Source: Trematomus loennbergii
Taxonomy: Eukaryota > Chordata > Actinopteri > Perciformes > Nototheniidae
Direction: 5' to 3'
DNA: 64,000 nt
Assembly: GCA_012861695.1 (NCBI GenBank)
Contig: JAAOOA010000160.1
Span: 372,001-436,000, forward strand
Shown: positions 33,044-44,880 of the stretch, piece after piece
Layout: the number at the start of each line of letters is the position of its first letter
How positions within the stretch are numbered: position 1 is the first letter of the stretch
The notes under the pieces: model-generated
What the model was told of the DNA's origin: nothing
The model's input: only the letters and a program-made list of their open reading frames with translations
The model's database searches: none
Made by a program: the position numbers and the translations under genes

Positions 33044-36000
33044 CAGATGGAGCATCTTATTTCAGACTCCAGCATACAGCTTCCTGCCTACTACCAGCCA
33101 GTTACCTGCCTAAGACCTGCCAAAGACCAGTATCTGGGAATGTTAAGCCCTCCCACTATTTTCCAAGAGGGCGTTGCCAGATTTTCAATTTCAGGATTTA
33201 ACCAGGAGATGGCGCTATATATTAAATAACTATGGCCAAACTAAGACTTAGTTTTTCACAAGAGAAAATGCAGATATTATATAAAAAACTAAAGTTAAAA
33301 TCTTGTTTTTAATGCCCCAAGAGCAATAAAAACACTTGTTAAAAAAATCCTGAGTGAGGCTTTCATAAATTGCATTTAGCTGACGCTTTTATCCAAAGCA
33401 ACTTACTATTTAATAAATGATAAATGATTATTCATAACAAATATGAGTGATGTGTGATTATTATTCATGCTATATACTGATATAGGGCTAAGTAAGCAAT
33501 CAATCCTGCAAATGAACCCTTAGTTGTTCAATATATTTATTCAGACAATGTGAGTAGAAATACAGAAATTCTGCTCCCACCTAAGGCCAACGTTGCAATA
33601 TTACAACATTTCCCTAAAAACGTACCAAAACGTAAACATTTTTAAAACTCTTTCATTTCTGCTCCAGAGCAGTTAAATTGGGATTTGATATGTGGGGGGG
33701 GTTCTGTTAGAAGGTGCGACGGGGAGGGGGAGAGAGTTAGACGCTCGTGAATTGTCAACGGGGGGGGGGGGCGCTCTGCACGGAGGAGCTGCGGAGAAGA
33801 GACACACGTTCACTAAGCCGAATCACAGTGATCTGCTATTTTAAAGTAAATTCAACACATATCAACCCTAAATATAGCATACCTGTATATTAAGAACGAG
33901 AAAGTGTTAACATCGTTTTTTGTAAACATATGACAAATGTGCGAGGGTGATGACATCAGAGCATCGTCCTATGGGCTTAGCCCCGGACAGGTACAACAGG
34001 TATTCACTCAGAGGGGGGTAGTTACCCATTTACATGTCAAAAGTCAACATACAGTAGGGGGGTGAGGGATGGTGAACGTTTACATTTAATTTAAGGGGAG
34101 CAGTTACTGAGAAGTATATAATGAGAACTGCTACCAATGGTGGCCTATTTAGTTTATTAAGAAATACATATTTTTAGCTTTTTTTGATCTGCAGTAGGAA
34201 ATGGAGCGGACCTGCAGAGAGTAGCGACAGGGCTGGTCCAACCTGATCTGTAAAGTGATCTAACTAAGTGCTATTCATATTCTTGACGGGAAGTGCAGTG
34301 TAAATGGGGGGCTTATATGCATTTGAAAAGCAATATAAATCACACAGTTCGTATACAATAGGCTTTAAAAGCACCATCGATAACCATTGCCCTTCTCCTA
34401 TTCAAACCAAAAGAGAAAATGCAGATATTACACTCTGAAAATAAAGGGTAGACATATCTGTACTCTTAGTGCCAAGTAGCTAAGCTATTCATTCGCAGAA
34501 ATGTAAAGTGATCTATCTAAGTTCTATTCATATTCTTGACGGGAAGAGTTAGTATACAATAGGCTTTAAAAGCCTTCTCCAAATCAAACCAAGATATCTT
34601 GGGTCAGTCTTTTCTTCCAAAAAGCTTGTGACAAGATGTTAAGTTAACAGGTATTCACTCAGAGGGGGGTCGGTGAACCGCATGCGCAATGCATATTCGC
34701 ATATTGGCCAGCCGTCTAGACGGTCTAGACGTCAAGTGTCCTAGTTGGGTTGCCGTACGGAGTTGTGCAATATGGCGGACCATCTCGCACATGCGCATAA
34801 CATGCGCACATGCATAACATCTCGCACATGCGCATAACAACATGTTGATGTTTTGTAAATGATTACATGTCTTATTTAGCACAGACTATGATCCTATCCG
34901 TGACATATGGATCTTAACAAAGATCCGCTATACATTAGTACCAGACATACTGTACATTGTGGTGATTGACATTATTCACCCACGGATCTATGGGTTGGGG
35001 TATTGTTCCGCACGGACATTTTAGTGAACCAGACCAGCTGTTTCCGCCGGGTCTTCGCTTCCCGGGCATGAAGTTGTTTACATGTGTGTTCAGATGCTAA
35101 ATAAAAGCTTAGCTTGTACTTTTGATACCCCGCCTCCGACTCCCGTCTCTCGGCACCACAACATCCAGTTTACTGTATCGAAGTTGATTTCACATGAGCG
35201 ATGTCGAACATTGAAAAGTCCTTATAAAATCTCTGTTATTAGATCAGTACTTTTCTTATATGACTATTATTGACTTGAACACTGAGAATGTATTTATTAA
35301 CTTCAGACATTTGAAATATTTGAAATCAGATGAAAACAAACTGTAACGGACCCTGCCGTGTTATCTATGATTACTATGCCTTACTGTACATTCATAATTT
35401 CAGCCAGAGGGAGGTGGGCGGCGTTGCGGAGGAGCAGATTGCGAGTGAGGTGCCTGTTCTAAACGAACTATTACAGCTGTTATAAAGCATTAAATAAAAA
35501 GTCATGAAAGAGATAAGGAGGAGAAAAGGTTTAAGGAAGTAAGCAAGGAATACAGAATGTCGAAATCCTCTGTTTTCACGCGATGCCGAACATTGGACGG
35601 CGGTCCCCCAATCTACACAGCGGGAGAAAGAATATCATAAAGCAGATCGGAGGAGACATCACGATCTTCCCACATTAGTGCAATTCACCTATACTTAACC
35701 CCAAATAAAAGAACCCAATAAAAACAGTTGTTAAATAATAGTGAAGTCACGTTGTAATAATAACATCTCTCGGTTTGAGTGTTCTTTTTCTGCTTTGCCT
35801 AAAGCCACTGTGTCAAGTGTCTAGTGACTATTTCTCTTAGCGTATGCATGTCAATTTAAATCAATACATACAACTATTTTTTAAATCAATAAAAACATTT
35901 TCTAAATCCATAAAAGCATTTCAATTAAGATTGGGAGTCATGTCGTTACTTTGTTGAGAATGTGGCCATGTAATAAACGGGATAATTTGCAGCGACTTGG

Positions 36001-36557
36001 TCATTGTGGGGAAAAATAACACCCATCCTGATCGTTTCAATGAAGTTGAATACAGAATATTCATATTTGTCAGTGATTTCATGTCAATTCGGCGAACATA
36101 AACATAAATGATGATGATTAAATTAGGATTAAAAATCGGGAGAGCCGGCTCGTTCGTTTTTTTTACTAAACAACATTATTTTGTTAAATAACAACATGGT
36201 GATGTTTTGTAAATGATTACATGTCTTATTTAGCACAGACTATGATCCTATCCGTGACATATGGATCTTAACAAAGATCCGCTATACATTAGTACCAGAC
36301 ATACTGTACATCCAGTTTACTGTGTCGAAGTTGATTTCACATGACTCCAGTGTGGAACCCCACTGCACCCCCTGGTGGATCAATGATCCATTGCAGCTGG
36401 CTTCACAACAATTACATTTATTTATCACGGGGGCGGTATCAAGTCAGACTGGGGGCCGGCTCTTCATCACGGGCCGATCTCGGGCCGATCATGGACCAAT
36501 CACGGACCAATCACGACCCTCGCGTTTCAAACTGTCCAAAATAAAACGCTCCATCTG
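33044..36557. mobile_element. TA-flanked noncoding element, 3.5 kb, copy 1
   Basis: Short inverted ends CAGATGGAGC and GCTCCATCTG, each next to TA (33042-33043, 36558-36559). The body matches 51996-55092 in reverse orientation: near-left block AACGTTAAG..GCGTTGCCAG, the AGAGAAAATGCAGATATTAC blocks, and the GACATATGGATCTTAACAAA blocks. It has internal repeats: the last block occurs at 34840-34963 and 36184-36312, and TATTCATATTCTTGACGGGA at 34269 and 34526. No transposase frame. TA target suggests Tc1/mariner-type mobilisation, but ends do not match a family I know. Confidence 0.65.
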
Positions 36558-36559
36558 TA

Positions 36560-36918
36560 CAAGTGTTTTTACTGGGTAGTTTATTTAGTTTAAAATAAAT
36601 TATCCAACGATTTACAGACCACTCTTTCCCCATGTAAGTCAATGGGAAAAAGTGTTTCCGGGCCTGGCAACCTAACGGAAGTGTAGTACCGCCGTTTGGC
36701 CACCACGAATATTTTCATCTGAGTCCGGCGCACTTCCTGGGGGCTTGGTAGAGACCGGTCTCCAGTCAGCATCGCTGCAGACTCGCTGTTTGAGGGCTTG
36801 ATAGCCCACTCACCCTCCACACTCGTTGGTTTGGAACAGCACTTAATGTGGCGGACCCTCCGCGCGAACGCGCAAACGGAGGGGTAGTGTGTAGGGGTAG
36901 GGTGTAGGGGGCGGTTTG
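36560..36918. other. Repeat-like DNA, no gene
   Basis: Includes AATGGGAAAAAGTGTTTCCG and a GC-rich tract before the repeat fragment at 36919. No frame with known features. Confidence 0.35.
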
Positions 36919-37110
36919 GGATTGGGCCTCTCTCTTGCTCCCACGCTCACTCGCCCTTTGGCTGTGAGCTGCGGGCGCCTGATAAGCCAACATCCCCCAC
37001 TTTCATCACTTACAGTACCCATCGTACAGGGCAAATGGAAAATGTAACCGGGGTGAAAAGGGTGTTATCTTTACTTAATTATGAATGTTGTTACATCTGA
37101 AGGCTGAAAA
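36919..37110 (+). repeat. Fragment of the 23310 element family
   Basis: GGCTGTGAGCTGCGGGCGCC through TAACCGGGGTGAAAAGGGTG to GAATGTTGTTACATC matches 23930-24105 at high identity, same orientation. Confidence 0.8.
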
Positions 37111-37207
37111 TGAGTTTTTTTAGTATTATATTTCCATTTAATCTTGTGGACGTGCATATTCCCTGTCCTCCACCAGGGGCTGCTGCAGCACCCTCAGCAC
37201 CCCTACC

Positions 37208-37583
37208 AGGGGCGGACTGGGACTAAAATTCAGCCCTGGAAACTGACCCAGTCCGGCCATGTGAAATGTCAACGGGGGGCATCAGAAAAAAAATACAGTA
37301 CTAATAGTTATTAGAAATCAGCTGTTTATTAGGCTGCATTTATGCAGTTCAAGGATAATTCTCACCCACCTCTTGCTCATGCCCTGCTCTTGTATGTGCC
37401 AGTTGAGCTGGTTCTTCCACCAGCTCAACTCTCTGTCCCTCATCATGAACGCAGGAGGCTGGCTGTATATCTGAACTCGCGCCCTCATCATTCTCTTCAT
37501 CATCTTGCACTTGTTCTAAGCTGCTGATGATAGTGCTTGGAGCAGCACTGCTGCCAAAAAGGTCTGTCAATTTGCGACATTTA
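37208..37583 (-). pseudogene. hAT fragment with CAGGGGCGGACTGG end
   Basis: A hAT-like terminus CAGGGGCGGACTGGGACT starts at 37208. Minus-strand frame from about 37583 encodes CKCRKLTDLFGSSAAPSTII, then an acidic stretch VQDDEENDEGASSDIQPA, resembling the N-terminal low-complexity part of BED/hAT proteins. The piece ends at the Tc1 insertion at 37584. Confidence 0.5.
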
Positions 37584-38880
37584 CAGTTGAGGCCTAAATT
37601 ATTAGCCCCCCAGGAGTTATGGAACATTTTCCTAAAATTCTTCTCAATGTTTCCAGTTTTGATAAAACTTGATATAATCAAACATTCACCAGTGCTATTT
37701 AGTAGCTCTTGGTACATTTTGGAACGTAAAATATGTTTTTAGGCTTGCTTTATATCAAATATAGTGAAAAATGGGTTGGTCAAAAATATTAGCCTCCAGG
37801 CCATTAATAGTCAATAGTGTACCCTTTCTGAGCCACAACTGACAACAACCTCTTAGAGTAGTTCTTTACTAGGTTGGCACAGGTCTCTTGAGGGATTTTG
37901 GCCCATTCTTCCATTGCAAATTGTTCCAGCTGGTCCAAATTGCGTGGTTTCCGAGCATGGACATTCACTTTGAGCACCCGCCACAGATTCTCAATAGGAT
38001 TCAGATCTTGGCTATGTGCGGGCCACTCCAGCACCTTGGTTTTGGTGTCCTTTAGGAACTGTTGGACCAAGTTTGATGTGTGCTTTGGGTCATTGTCTTG
38101 TTGGAAGACCCAGCGACGACCTAAGCGAAGACTAAGAGCAGATCTTTTCATATTATCCCTCAAAATGTCAACATAATTTTCTTTTTCATGATGCCTTGCA
38201 CCCGAACAAGGCTCCCTGTGCCTGAGGCTGCAAAACAGCCCCACAGCATGATGTGTTCTTAGGGTTGAAGGCCTCTCCCTTTCTTCGCCAAACATAAGCA
38301 ACATCCATGTGCCCAAACAGTTCCAGTTTAGTCTCATCAGACCAAAGCACAGACTTACAAAACTCATCTTTACCTTTCAAATGTTCATGGGCAAACCTCA
38401 GTCTGGCTCTGATGTGCCAGTCTTTGAGTAAAGGGGTTCTTCTGGGACGATGGGCCTGAAGCCCACCACGATGAAGAGCCCTCACAACTGTGTTCCTTGA
38501 AACATCAACTCCAGAAGAGGCCAGGTCAGCAACAATCATCTTGGCAGATGTCCGGGGATGCTTGCTGACATCTCTGACTATTTTCCTCTCCAGAGTTCTT
38601 GAAATCTTGCGCTTTCGACCACGCCTAGGTTTGTTTCTTACAAAATGTGTCTCCTTGTACTTCGCAATGATGCAACGTACAGCAGTTCTAGACACTGTGA
38701 AGCGCTTGGAAATAGCAGTATAGCCTTCCCCCTTATCATGAGCCTCCACTGTCTTCTTTCTGAGCTCAAGGCTGATTTCCTTTGTCTTTGGCATGGTGAG
38801 TAGGAGTAGTAGTAGTATAGTCCCTCTCAATAAGGTATTCAAGTGCCTGTTTCTTGGAGTCCAACTGGACAACCAGCCTG
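37584..38880 (-). mobile_element. Tc1-like transposon, right end missing
   Basis: The left end is TA followed by CAGTTGAGGCCTAAATTATT, a Tc1-type terminus. The transposase lies 220 bp inside, as usual. The matching inverted end is not present on the right: about 80 bp upstream of the start codon the sequence changes to the CCAGC-rich repeat at 38875. Confidence 0.85.
37804..38794 (-). pseudogene. Tc1 transposase, frameshifted
   Basis: The start MPKTKEISLELRKKTVEAHD at 38794 leads into the paired helix-turn-helix (YTAISKRFTVSRTAVRCIIA) and basic hook RRGRKRKI, then VLWSDETKLELFG (first catalytic D). A deletion after NPKNT, near 38260, removes part of the loop before the LWGCFA region and shifts the frame; another shift lies near 38185. 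Then VFQQDNDPKHTS (second D) and WPAHSQDLNPIENLW (third acidic residue), ending QKGYTIDY, stop at 37804. Near full length but inactive. Confidence 0.9.
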
Positions 38881-39129
38881 ATCAGCTAAGTTGACCAGCC
38901 TGGCTGGTTTAGAGGGGTTTTGGACATTTTAGCTGCACCAGCTAAACCAACTAAACCAACTAAACCAGCCACCAGCTAAACCAGCCATCCTGGCCAGCTA
39001 AAAAAAACAGCATACCAGCATATGCTGGTATGCTGTATGCTGGGCTAGTCACCAGCATCCATCTATCACCAGTTTATGTTTAATAATAGTATGAAATATA
39101 TCATGCTGGAAGCTTACCAGGATTCCAGA
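38881..39129. repeat. CCAGC/TAAACCA tandem-like repeat with perfect palindrome
   Basis: 38935-38990 is a run of ACCAGCTAAACCA-type units. 39008-39035 is a perfect 28-bp palindrome with half-site CAGCATACCAGCAT. Sequence resumes at 41920 (CAGGTGACCAGCATGC) after the element inserted at 39130, so the host repeat spans both sides. Confidence 0.8.
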
Positions 39130-39438
39130 GGCCTGTACTACGAAGCTGGATTTTCGCTTAGCCGGCTAAATTCAGGGAAATCTCGGGCTTTCCGGTCCTA
39201 CGACGCTGGTTCTCTTTTTAGCAGGCTAGATTTCCATGGTAACTTATGCTGAGCGGCAAACCTGCTCCGGAGCAGGTTAGGTGGCAGGCTAAGAGATCAA
39301 CTCAGTGAAAGCACCGCCTGCTGACCAATCAGAGCTCCGTGTGCGGAGTTTAAAGCTATCAAGTCATATTACAGGATAGAGGAAATACAGAAAAACTGCC
39401 GTTGCAGGAAAGACAGCCGGCCAAAATCAACTGACTGT

Positions 39439-41131
39439 CATACCTGCCAACCCTACCGATTTGGGCGGTAGTCTACCGCTTTTGACATGTTTCTACCGCC
39501 TACCGACTTAGCTGACTCTCCCTACCGATTTTCAATCTTCCCAAACTATAACAAATAAAAATGACACTACATAGACACTGGACTCGACTTTTGGCGGACA
39601 CCGTTTGCAGCGTGTCTGTGATCCCATCATACAAACAGTCCTCTGTGTTTCAGTCGATCGCGAGATGTGTCTAAAAATAGAACAACAATATTCTGTTTTA
39701 TCGTTAATGTCCTATAACATAATCTTCCTGTGCCAGAATAATGCACATGAACGCATCAAAGCTTTGTGATTGGCGTGACCCCATGTATCGGGGCGTGGCT
39801 GGTAGGCAGTGGGCACTAGTTTGCTGTGCAGTCCGCACACACACAAGACCACAATTATGGCAGAAGCAAAAGAGCCCAAAATATATAATTTTCACTCTGA
39901 GTGGGGAGGATGATTATTTTTGTATCTATTCCAATTCAAAGTCTATCTGTCTCATCTGCAATGCGAGCGTGGCTTTATCGAAGAAGGGTAATTTAGGAGC
40001 GGCATTTCAAAACAGTGCACAAACGCTACGAGACGGAATTCCCTCCTAATTCTGTCCTACGCTCCCAAAAGGTGAGGGACCTGAAAGGACAGCTAAATGC
40101 ACAGCAGTCCATTTTCACCAGGCCCAACAACAAGAGCAAGGCTGCTACCATAGCATCTTATCGTGTCAGCCACATTCTTGCAAAACACATGAAGTCTTTC
40201 AAAGACGGCGAGGTTGTGAAAGAAGCATTCCTGGAGGCTGCCGACGCGCTTTTTGGGGACAGTAAAAATAACAGTAGCATTTCAACAGGTTTTTGATATA
40301 ATAAAAACTCAAGTTAGATACCGTTATTAATCAGCTGTAAGTTTTAGTTTGTTTGAACTTATTCATTATAATTATTGTACAAAATGGTATAAGAATGCAA
40401 ACTTTAAGATCTGTTCTGTTTAAATTGATTATAGTCTATTATCAATTCAGGTTAAGAAACTAGTGTTGCTTGCATCCTATTTTAAAGGCATTTCTTTTTA
40501 TACTCTACTAAAATGCAAAAAAAAGAAAAGGGTTTGATTCTATTAATTTTGTCTTTTGTATTGCACTTTGGCAGCAGATTCCTGTGTAGCTTCAGATCTG
40601 AGTTGTCTTATTAGTAAAACTAATTTATACTTTTGTAGCAACACTATTTTTATATAATGGCAAAGAAAGGGTTCAGAGTCTTTTCTTTTTTTTCCTGTGT
40701 CATGTGGCAGCACTCAAAAAGGTTGGGCACCCTGATCTACACTGTCAAGGTTCAAGGTTCTTTATTGTCAAACTAACATAGCTACAGAGTAATTATGTCG
40801 TTGAAAATCTTATGTCACAGGCTTCTCCAACAATGCAACTGAAAGAGGACCAGAAACACATTAAAAATATAATAAAATGTGGAGACTTTGGGATATTTAT
40901 CTCCCATTCTTTTACTTTTCGGGCATTTTACAGACCAAACATGTCGTTGATGTCACTGTTAGTGTTTACCAAACTACCACTTTTTCTGAAAAATGCATAA
41001 AATGATGCAATATATGTTAAATACATGGTTTATACATGTAATTACTGGGGTTCTGATTACCTAATTTGGGCGTGCACATTTGCCCGCGCGCAAACCTACC
41101 TCTTTTGGATTTGGAAAGGTTGGCATGTATG
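39439..41131 (+). mobile_element. Nested DNA element with 6-bp duplication
   Basis: Ends CATACCTGCCAACC and GGTTGGCATGTATG are inverted. GACTGT lies on both sides (39433-39438, 41132-41137). The sibling at 18975-20226 has the site once (reverse complement reads CACAGACTGTGTGAA), proving insertion and a 6-bp duplication. Inside are a hAT transposase fragment, a hAT-type end GGTTGGGCACCCTG at 40719-40732, and a retroposon tail near 40745-40815. Confidence 0.85.
39920..40296 (+). pseudogene. hAT (Charlie-like) transposase N-terminal fragment
   Basis: Encodes SICLICNASVALSKKGNL, a frameshift near 39995, then HKRYETEFPPNSVLRSQKVR and LAKHMKSFKDGEVVKEAFLE AADALFGD. It is the same family as 2738-4124 (CLICKASVALPKKGN, KSFQDGEMVKEAFVEAADAL). 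The rest of the protein is lacking, so this is an internally deleted copy. Confidence 0.8.
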
Positions 41132-41919
41132 GACTGTGTGAACGTGAAAATTAATACAATATCCCCTCCCATCTTCAGAGCAATCTGACTATAATATTAG
41201 TGTTAAGAAAGCTTACTTAAATATCTGCCACGACATAAGTAACCGGATCAGAGTAACATTAAGTACAGTCCGCGGCACTGAGAGTGCAGACGTCGATATG
41301 TGCCATTATCATTCATATCATATCACATCATAATGTATCATATATTTCCTTATCTGAGTCAGCTGAGCCGTATCTGGCCGTGCAACACTCACAGTGTCAC
41401 ATACTGTATGCAGAAGTATTATTTTAAGCAACACATTAAATTGACGAAACACTCGAGTCAAATTCTCCTAATTAAAGTCAGATCCACTCGTGTCTTGGAC
41501 GGGGCAGTGATTTCATAAACCTGTTAATGTACGCATTCAAACACTTTTTCTTTTACCAGCTGTATTCACCTTGCAGGTGCAGCTATGTGGCTTTTATCCT
41601 GGATAAAGTGTTTAAGACATGGATGTTTAAAGTTTAACTTCTTCATATTTGACTAATATTAAAGTTCACTTTTCATTCAGGAAGTATGACGCTGCGCTGT
41701 CAGTACGGTTGTCCGTGTTTGAGATTGGTCGAATGCTCCAAATACCACCCCTTTCATGTGAACGCGCACCTAACTAGATAGGACACGGCTGGCTTGAGCG
41801 ATCCACTTGATAACCGGCGTCGTAGTACAGTTTAGCGCCAGCGCGTATGTTTTGGCTTAGGCCAACCGGCTAACTCCAACATATCCAGGTTAAGTTGAAC
41901 CAGCTTCGTAGTACAGGCC

Positions 41920-42246
41920 TCAGGTGACCAGCATGCATTGTTTAAATACTGGTATGATTATTTCAACCAGAGAACATAAATATATTACAAAGATTCATTG
42001 TGTCATGTATTCTGGTATCTACCAAAATAAAGACATTGTATAGTGTTCATAACAGTATTTTAATTGAATAAATAGCAATAAATAGCTAGTTAATATAATA
42101 AAATACACAGTAACAATACAAATAACAACCAACCTGCAAATCAACCTACACATCAAAATAAATATATATCTAAAACAGGTGCATTTGATTTAAAATAAAA
42201 GTAATAAATATAATTAAATATTTAAATGGTAACAAAAACAGTAACT
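41920..42246. other. AT-rich sequence, no gene seen
   Basis: Begins with the far side of the CCAGC repeat. No recognised feature beyond that. Confidence 0.4.
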
Positions 42247-44220
42247 CTATGTATGATAAGAAAAAGGCAACAAAGAAAGTGTTTTTTGTTTTTCCTTGTT
42301 TTCCTTGTTCATGTCCATAATGTTTCCCGCTGTGTAGCGTCCAGCCTTTCCCAATCTGGCCTGCATCTCTGTCTGCTGAAGCCACTTCTTGAAGCAAACT
42401 GAAAGAAATGTACAGATATAAGTACACTGTAAAAAGAAAACTTGACATTTACGTTAACATTTGGGCTGCTGTGGTTGCCAGAACCGTTAAAGTATGGTAA
42501 AATACATTACAAATTACAGTTGGTTGGCATAGACGTTACAGTCAACAATTGCTTATGGTGAATTACAATGGCAAAAACAAATAGAGCTAGTGTAGTGTAC
42601 ACGGTGCAGCTGTATTATCTGGGAAATGGAAGAATCGGATCAGGATTCGGTATTGGCAGACAATCAATATCAAATGAATCGGATCATTATTAGCATCAGC
42701 ATTTGATCACCTTTGTCGACTTGCTGCCTAAATACAAAGATAACTTCACTCCTTTCCTAACACTGCTTACCTCTAATGAGCCTTGGTAGAACTAGTGTCT
42801 GAGTCATAGGGTCCAGAACTGACTGAAGAATGTGGAACAGAGTCATAGGGTCCAGAACTGACTGAAGACATGTGGAACAGAGTCATAGGGTCCAGAACTG
42901 ACTGAAGACATGTGGAACAGAGTCATAGGGTCCAGAACTGACTGAAGACATGTGGAACAGAGTCATAGGGTCCAGAACTGACTGAAGACATGTGGAACAG
43001 AGTCATAGGGTCCAGAACTGACTGAAGACATGTGGAACAGAGTCATAGGGTCCAGAACTGACTGAAGACATGTGGAACAGAGTCATAGGGTCCAGAACTG
43101 ACTGAAGACATGTGGAACAGAGTCATAGGGTCCAGAACTGACTGAAGACATGTGGAACAGAGTCATAGGGTCCAGAACTGACTGAAGACATGTGGAACAG
43201 AGTCATAGGGTCCAGAACTGACTGAAGACATGTGGAACAGAGGACAGGCATGGTTCCATGTACAGGGAACTGGAACTTTGAACAGGTGTTTTCATCTTTT
43301 CTGCCTGAAGATTCTCAAGTTCTTGATCAGGTGTTTGATGTGGGCTGGCATGATCCTTTCTGCAGCGATAAATAAAGAAAAAAAATAAAACATTTTTAAT
43401 AATAGTAATGATGGTAACAACAATAATATTAGTACAACTATTTATATAGCACTTACACAATTGCAAAGTGATTCTCACAAAAAAATAAAGAACAAAACAA
43501 TATCAACAATAAAAAAACAAATGATTATAGGAATGTTAAGAGACAAAGAAATGATAAACATTCTGAGGCCGACTACAAAAGGTAGACTCAATGGCTCTTG
43601 ATGACATCAATGAGCAGTCCCAATACATGCTGTTGTATAAAAGAAATAGAATAGGTCCAGATGTCTTCTATTTTGTGTTGGATGATTTGTTTTATTGATT
43701 GCTGATGGATGTTAAGATATGTTTTACAATTATAACAAAAAGATTATTGTAATTGGAATAAAAAAGATTGCAAATCATAGTTTTAATAAAATCACTAGCA
43801 ATATAGGGTTTATTGAACAGCAGTAAAGCATTAAGTTGCTAAATTAACGTACTGAACTGTAAAACAACTTACCACTATTTAGGAAAGGCTCTGATCAGGA
43901 GGGTTGACTAGTAGGACTGTGAAGAGGTGGAGGAGGTCTATGTCATGTACAACCATTGGTAGATGTTACACCTGAAAGAAAGATAAGGAAATAAGACAAC
44001 ACAGGGGGACAAACATTTTCTTAAGTAAAAGACCAAATCATGTCAAGCTTTAACCTGAGCCTGTTTTTTCAGTCTTTACAATGCACTGTTGAAAATTACA
44101 TTCCGAAGGCTAAATTCAAACTCAATACCATAAATAACTGGGTACCAAAGTGCTTTACCTGATAGCACACGTTCCATACGGAGCAGCAACCATCCGGCTG
44201 GGCTTTTTGCTGCATATCAT
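42247..44220 (-). other. Exon-like open frames of unknown family
   Basis: Three minus-strand segments have splice-like borders. 44220-44159: ATG, MICSKKPSRMVAAPYGTCAI, then AG|GTAAAG. 43359-43241: after CGCTGCAG, KDHASPHQTPDQELENLQAE KMKTPVQSSSSLYMEPC, running into the minisatellite. 42398-42247: after TTTCTTTCAG, FKKWLQQTEMQARLGKAG then YTAGNIMDMNKENKEKQ and a stop at 42247. A possible exon at 43971-43873 has stops in every frame. I do not recognise the peptides; a decayed gene of a mobile element is the simplest reading, and chance cannot be excluded. Confidence 0.3.
42802..43240. repeat. Minisatellite, 11 units of 40 bp
   Basis: Ten units of exactly 40 bp (42841-43240) are identical to each other by eye; each begins AGTCATAGGGTCCAGAACTG and ends ACATGTGGAACAG. 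One more unit at 42802-42840 lacks one base. The lack of variation implies very recent expansion or homogenisation. Confidence 0.97.
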
Positions 44221-44625
44221 CTCCTCCCTCTCTCTCTCTGGTGTTCCAGTAGATCTCTACTATCCAATAAAACTGAAATTCCCCAAAAAATCATATTAAA
44301 AAAAGTTAAAAGGCCAGGAAGTCGTTCCCTTCAAGTCTGCAACCAGTCATAGGAGTTCAAATGCAAAGCCTGACTGATGACAAGAGCGGGAGACTTACAT
44401 TTTACAATTATATTTTAAATTAATACCAGAGCAGTGTGTACATAGGCCCTGTACGACATGCACTTTGGTGATGTCCTCATCTGATAATGTTTCATTTTTT
44501 AGCAGCAAAGCAACATTACTCAAAGTATATGTCGGACCCAACTCATTTACAGTATGTTGTTCATCTCCTCAACAATAGTCTGTATCATTGAGTAGAAAAA
44601 AACTGTCCCTACAATTTCAGGTAGA
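44221..44625. other. No gene seen
   Basis: AT-rich stretch between the exon-like frames and the TTAA MITE fragment. It may contain the promoter of the putative gene on the minus strand; nothing specific is visible. Confidence 0.3.
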
Positions 44626-44629
44626 TTAA

Positions 44630-44880
44630 AGGTGGGGTAGGTAATTTTGGAGAAACCGGCTCGAGATCGCTAGAATTTGAAAATACACAGCCGGAAAAAA
44701 TCTGTCACTTCCTTACAGAGCCCTCCTCCAACACACACGAACGCGCACATGACCAATGAGGGCACGAGATAAGTTTGTGCACAGATGGAAGGCTGACAGG
44801 CAGGTAGGCCATCCAGTTATTTTAGCCGGGCCGGCTAAAATGATTGGTCGTACTTTTTACAGTATTACGGCTTCCACAGA
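44630..44880. mobile_element. Partial TTAA MITE, second copy of the 11651 family
   Basis: TTAA at 44626-44629 then AGGTGGGGTAGGTAATTTTG; matches 12023-11760 in reverse order through TTTTAGCCGGGCCGGCTAAA. The other end is missing after TTCCACAGATGA. Confidence 0.85.

Larger units (their letters stand above)
39130..41919 (+). mobile_element. Harbinger-like TIR element, copy 1, with nested element
   Basis: Ends GGCCTGTACTACGAAGCTGG and CCAGCTTCGTAGTACAGGCC are perfect 20-bp inverted repeats. Contains subterminal CCTACGACGCTGG motifs, as in the inverted copy at 18975-20226. No clean target duplication was found. A 1.7-kb element is inserted at 39439-41131. Confidence 0.82.

Noticed and set aside
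34677..34830. Possible regulatory array of GCGCATAACATG-like units
   Set aside because: A few imperfect CACATGCGCATAAC repeats inside a transposable element; too short and without context to claim function.
42802..43240. CRISPR-like regular repeats
   Set aside because: Units are directly adjacent and identical with no spacers, no cas-like genes, and the setting is a vertebrate genome. It is a minisatellite.
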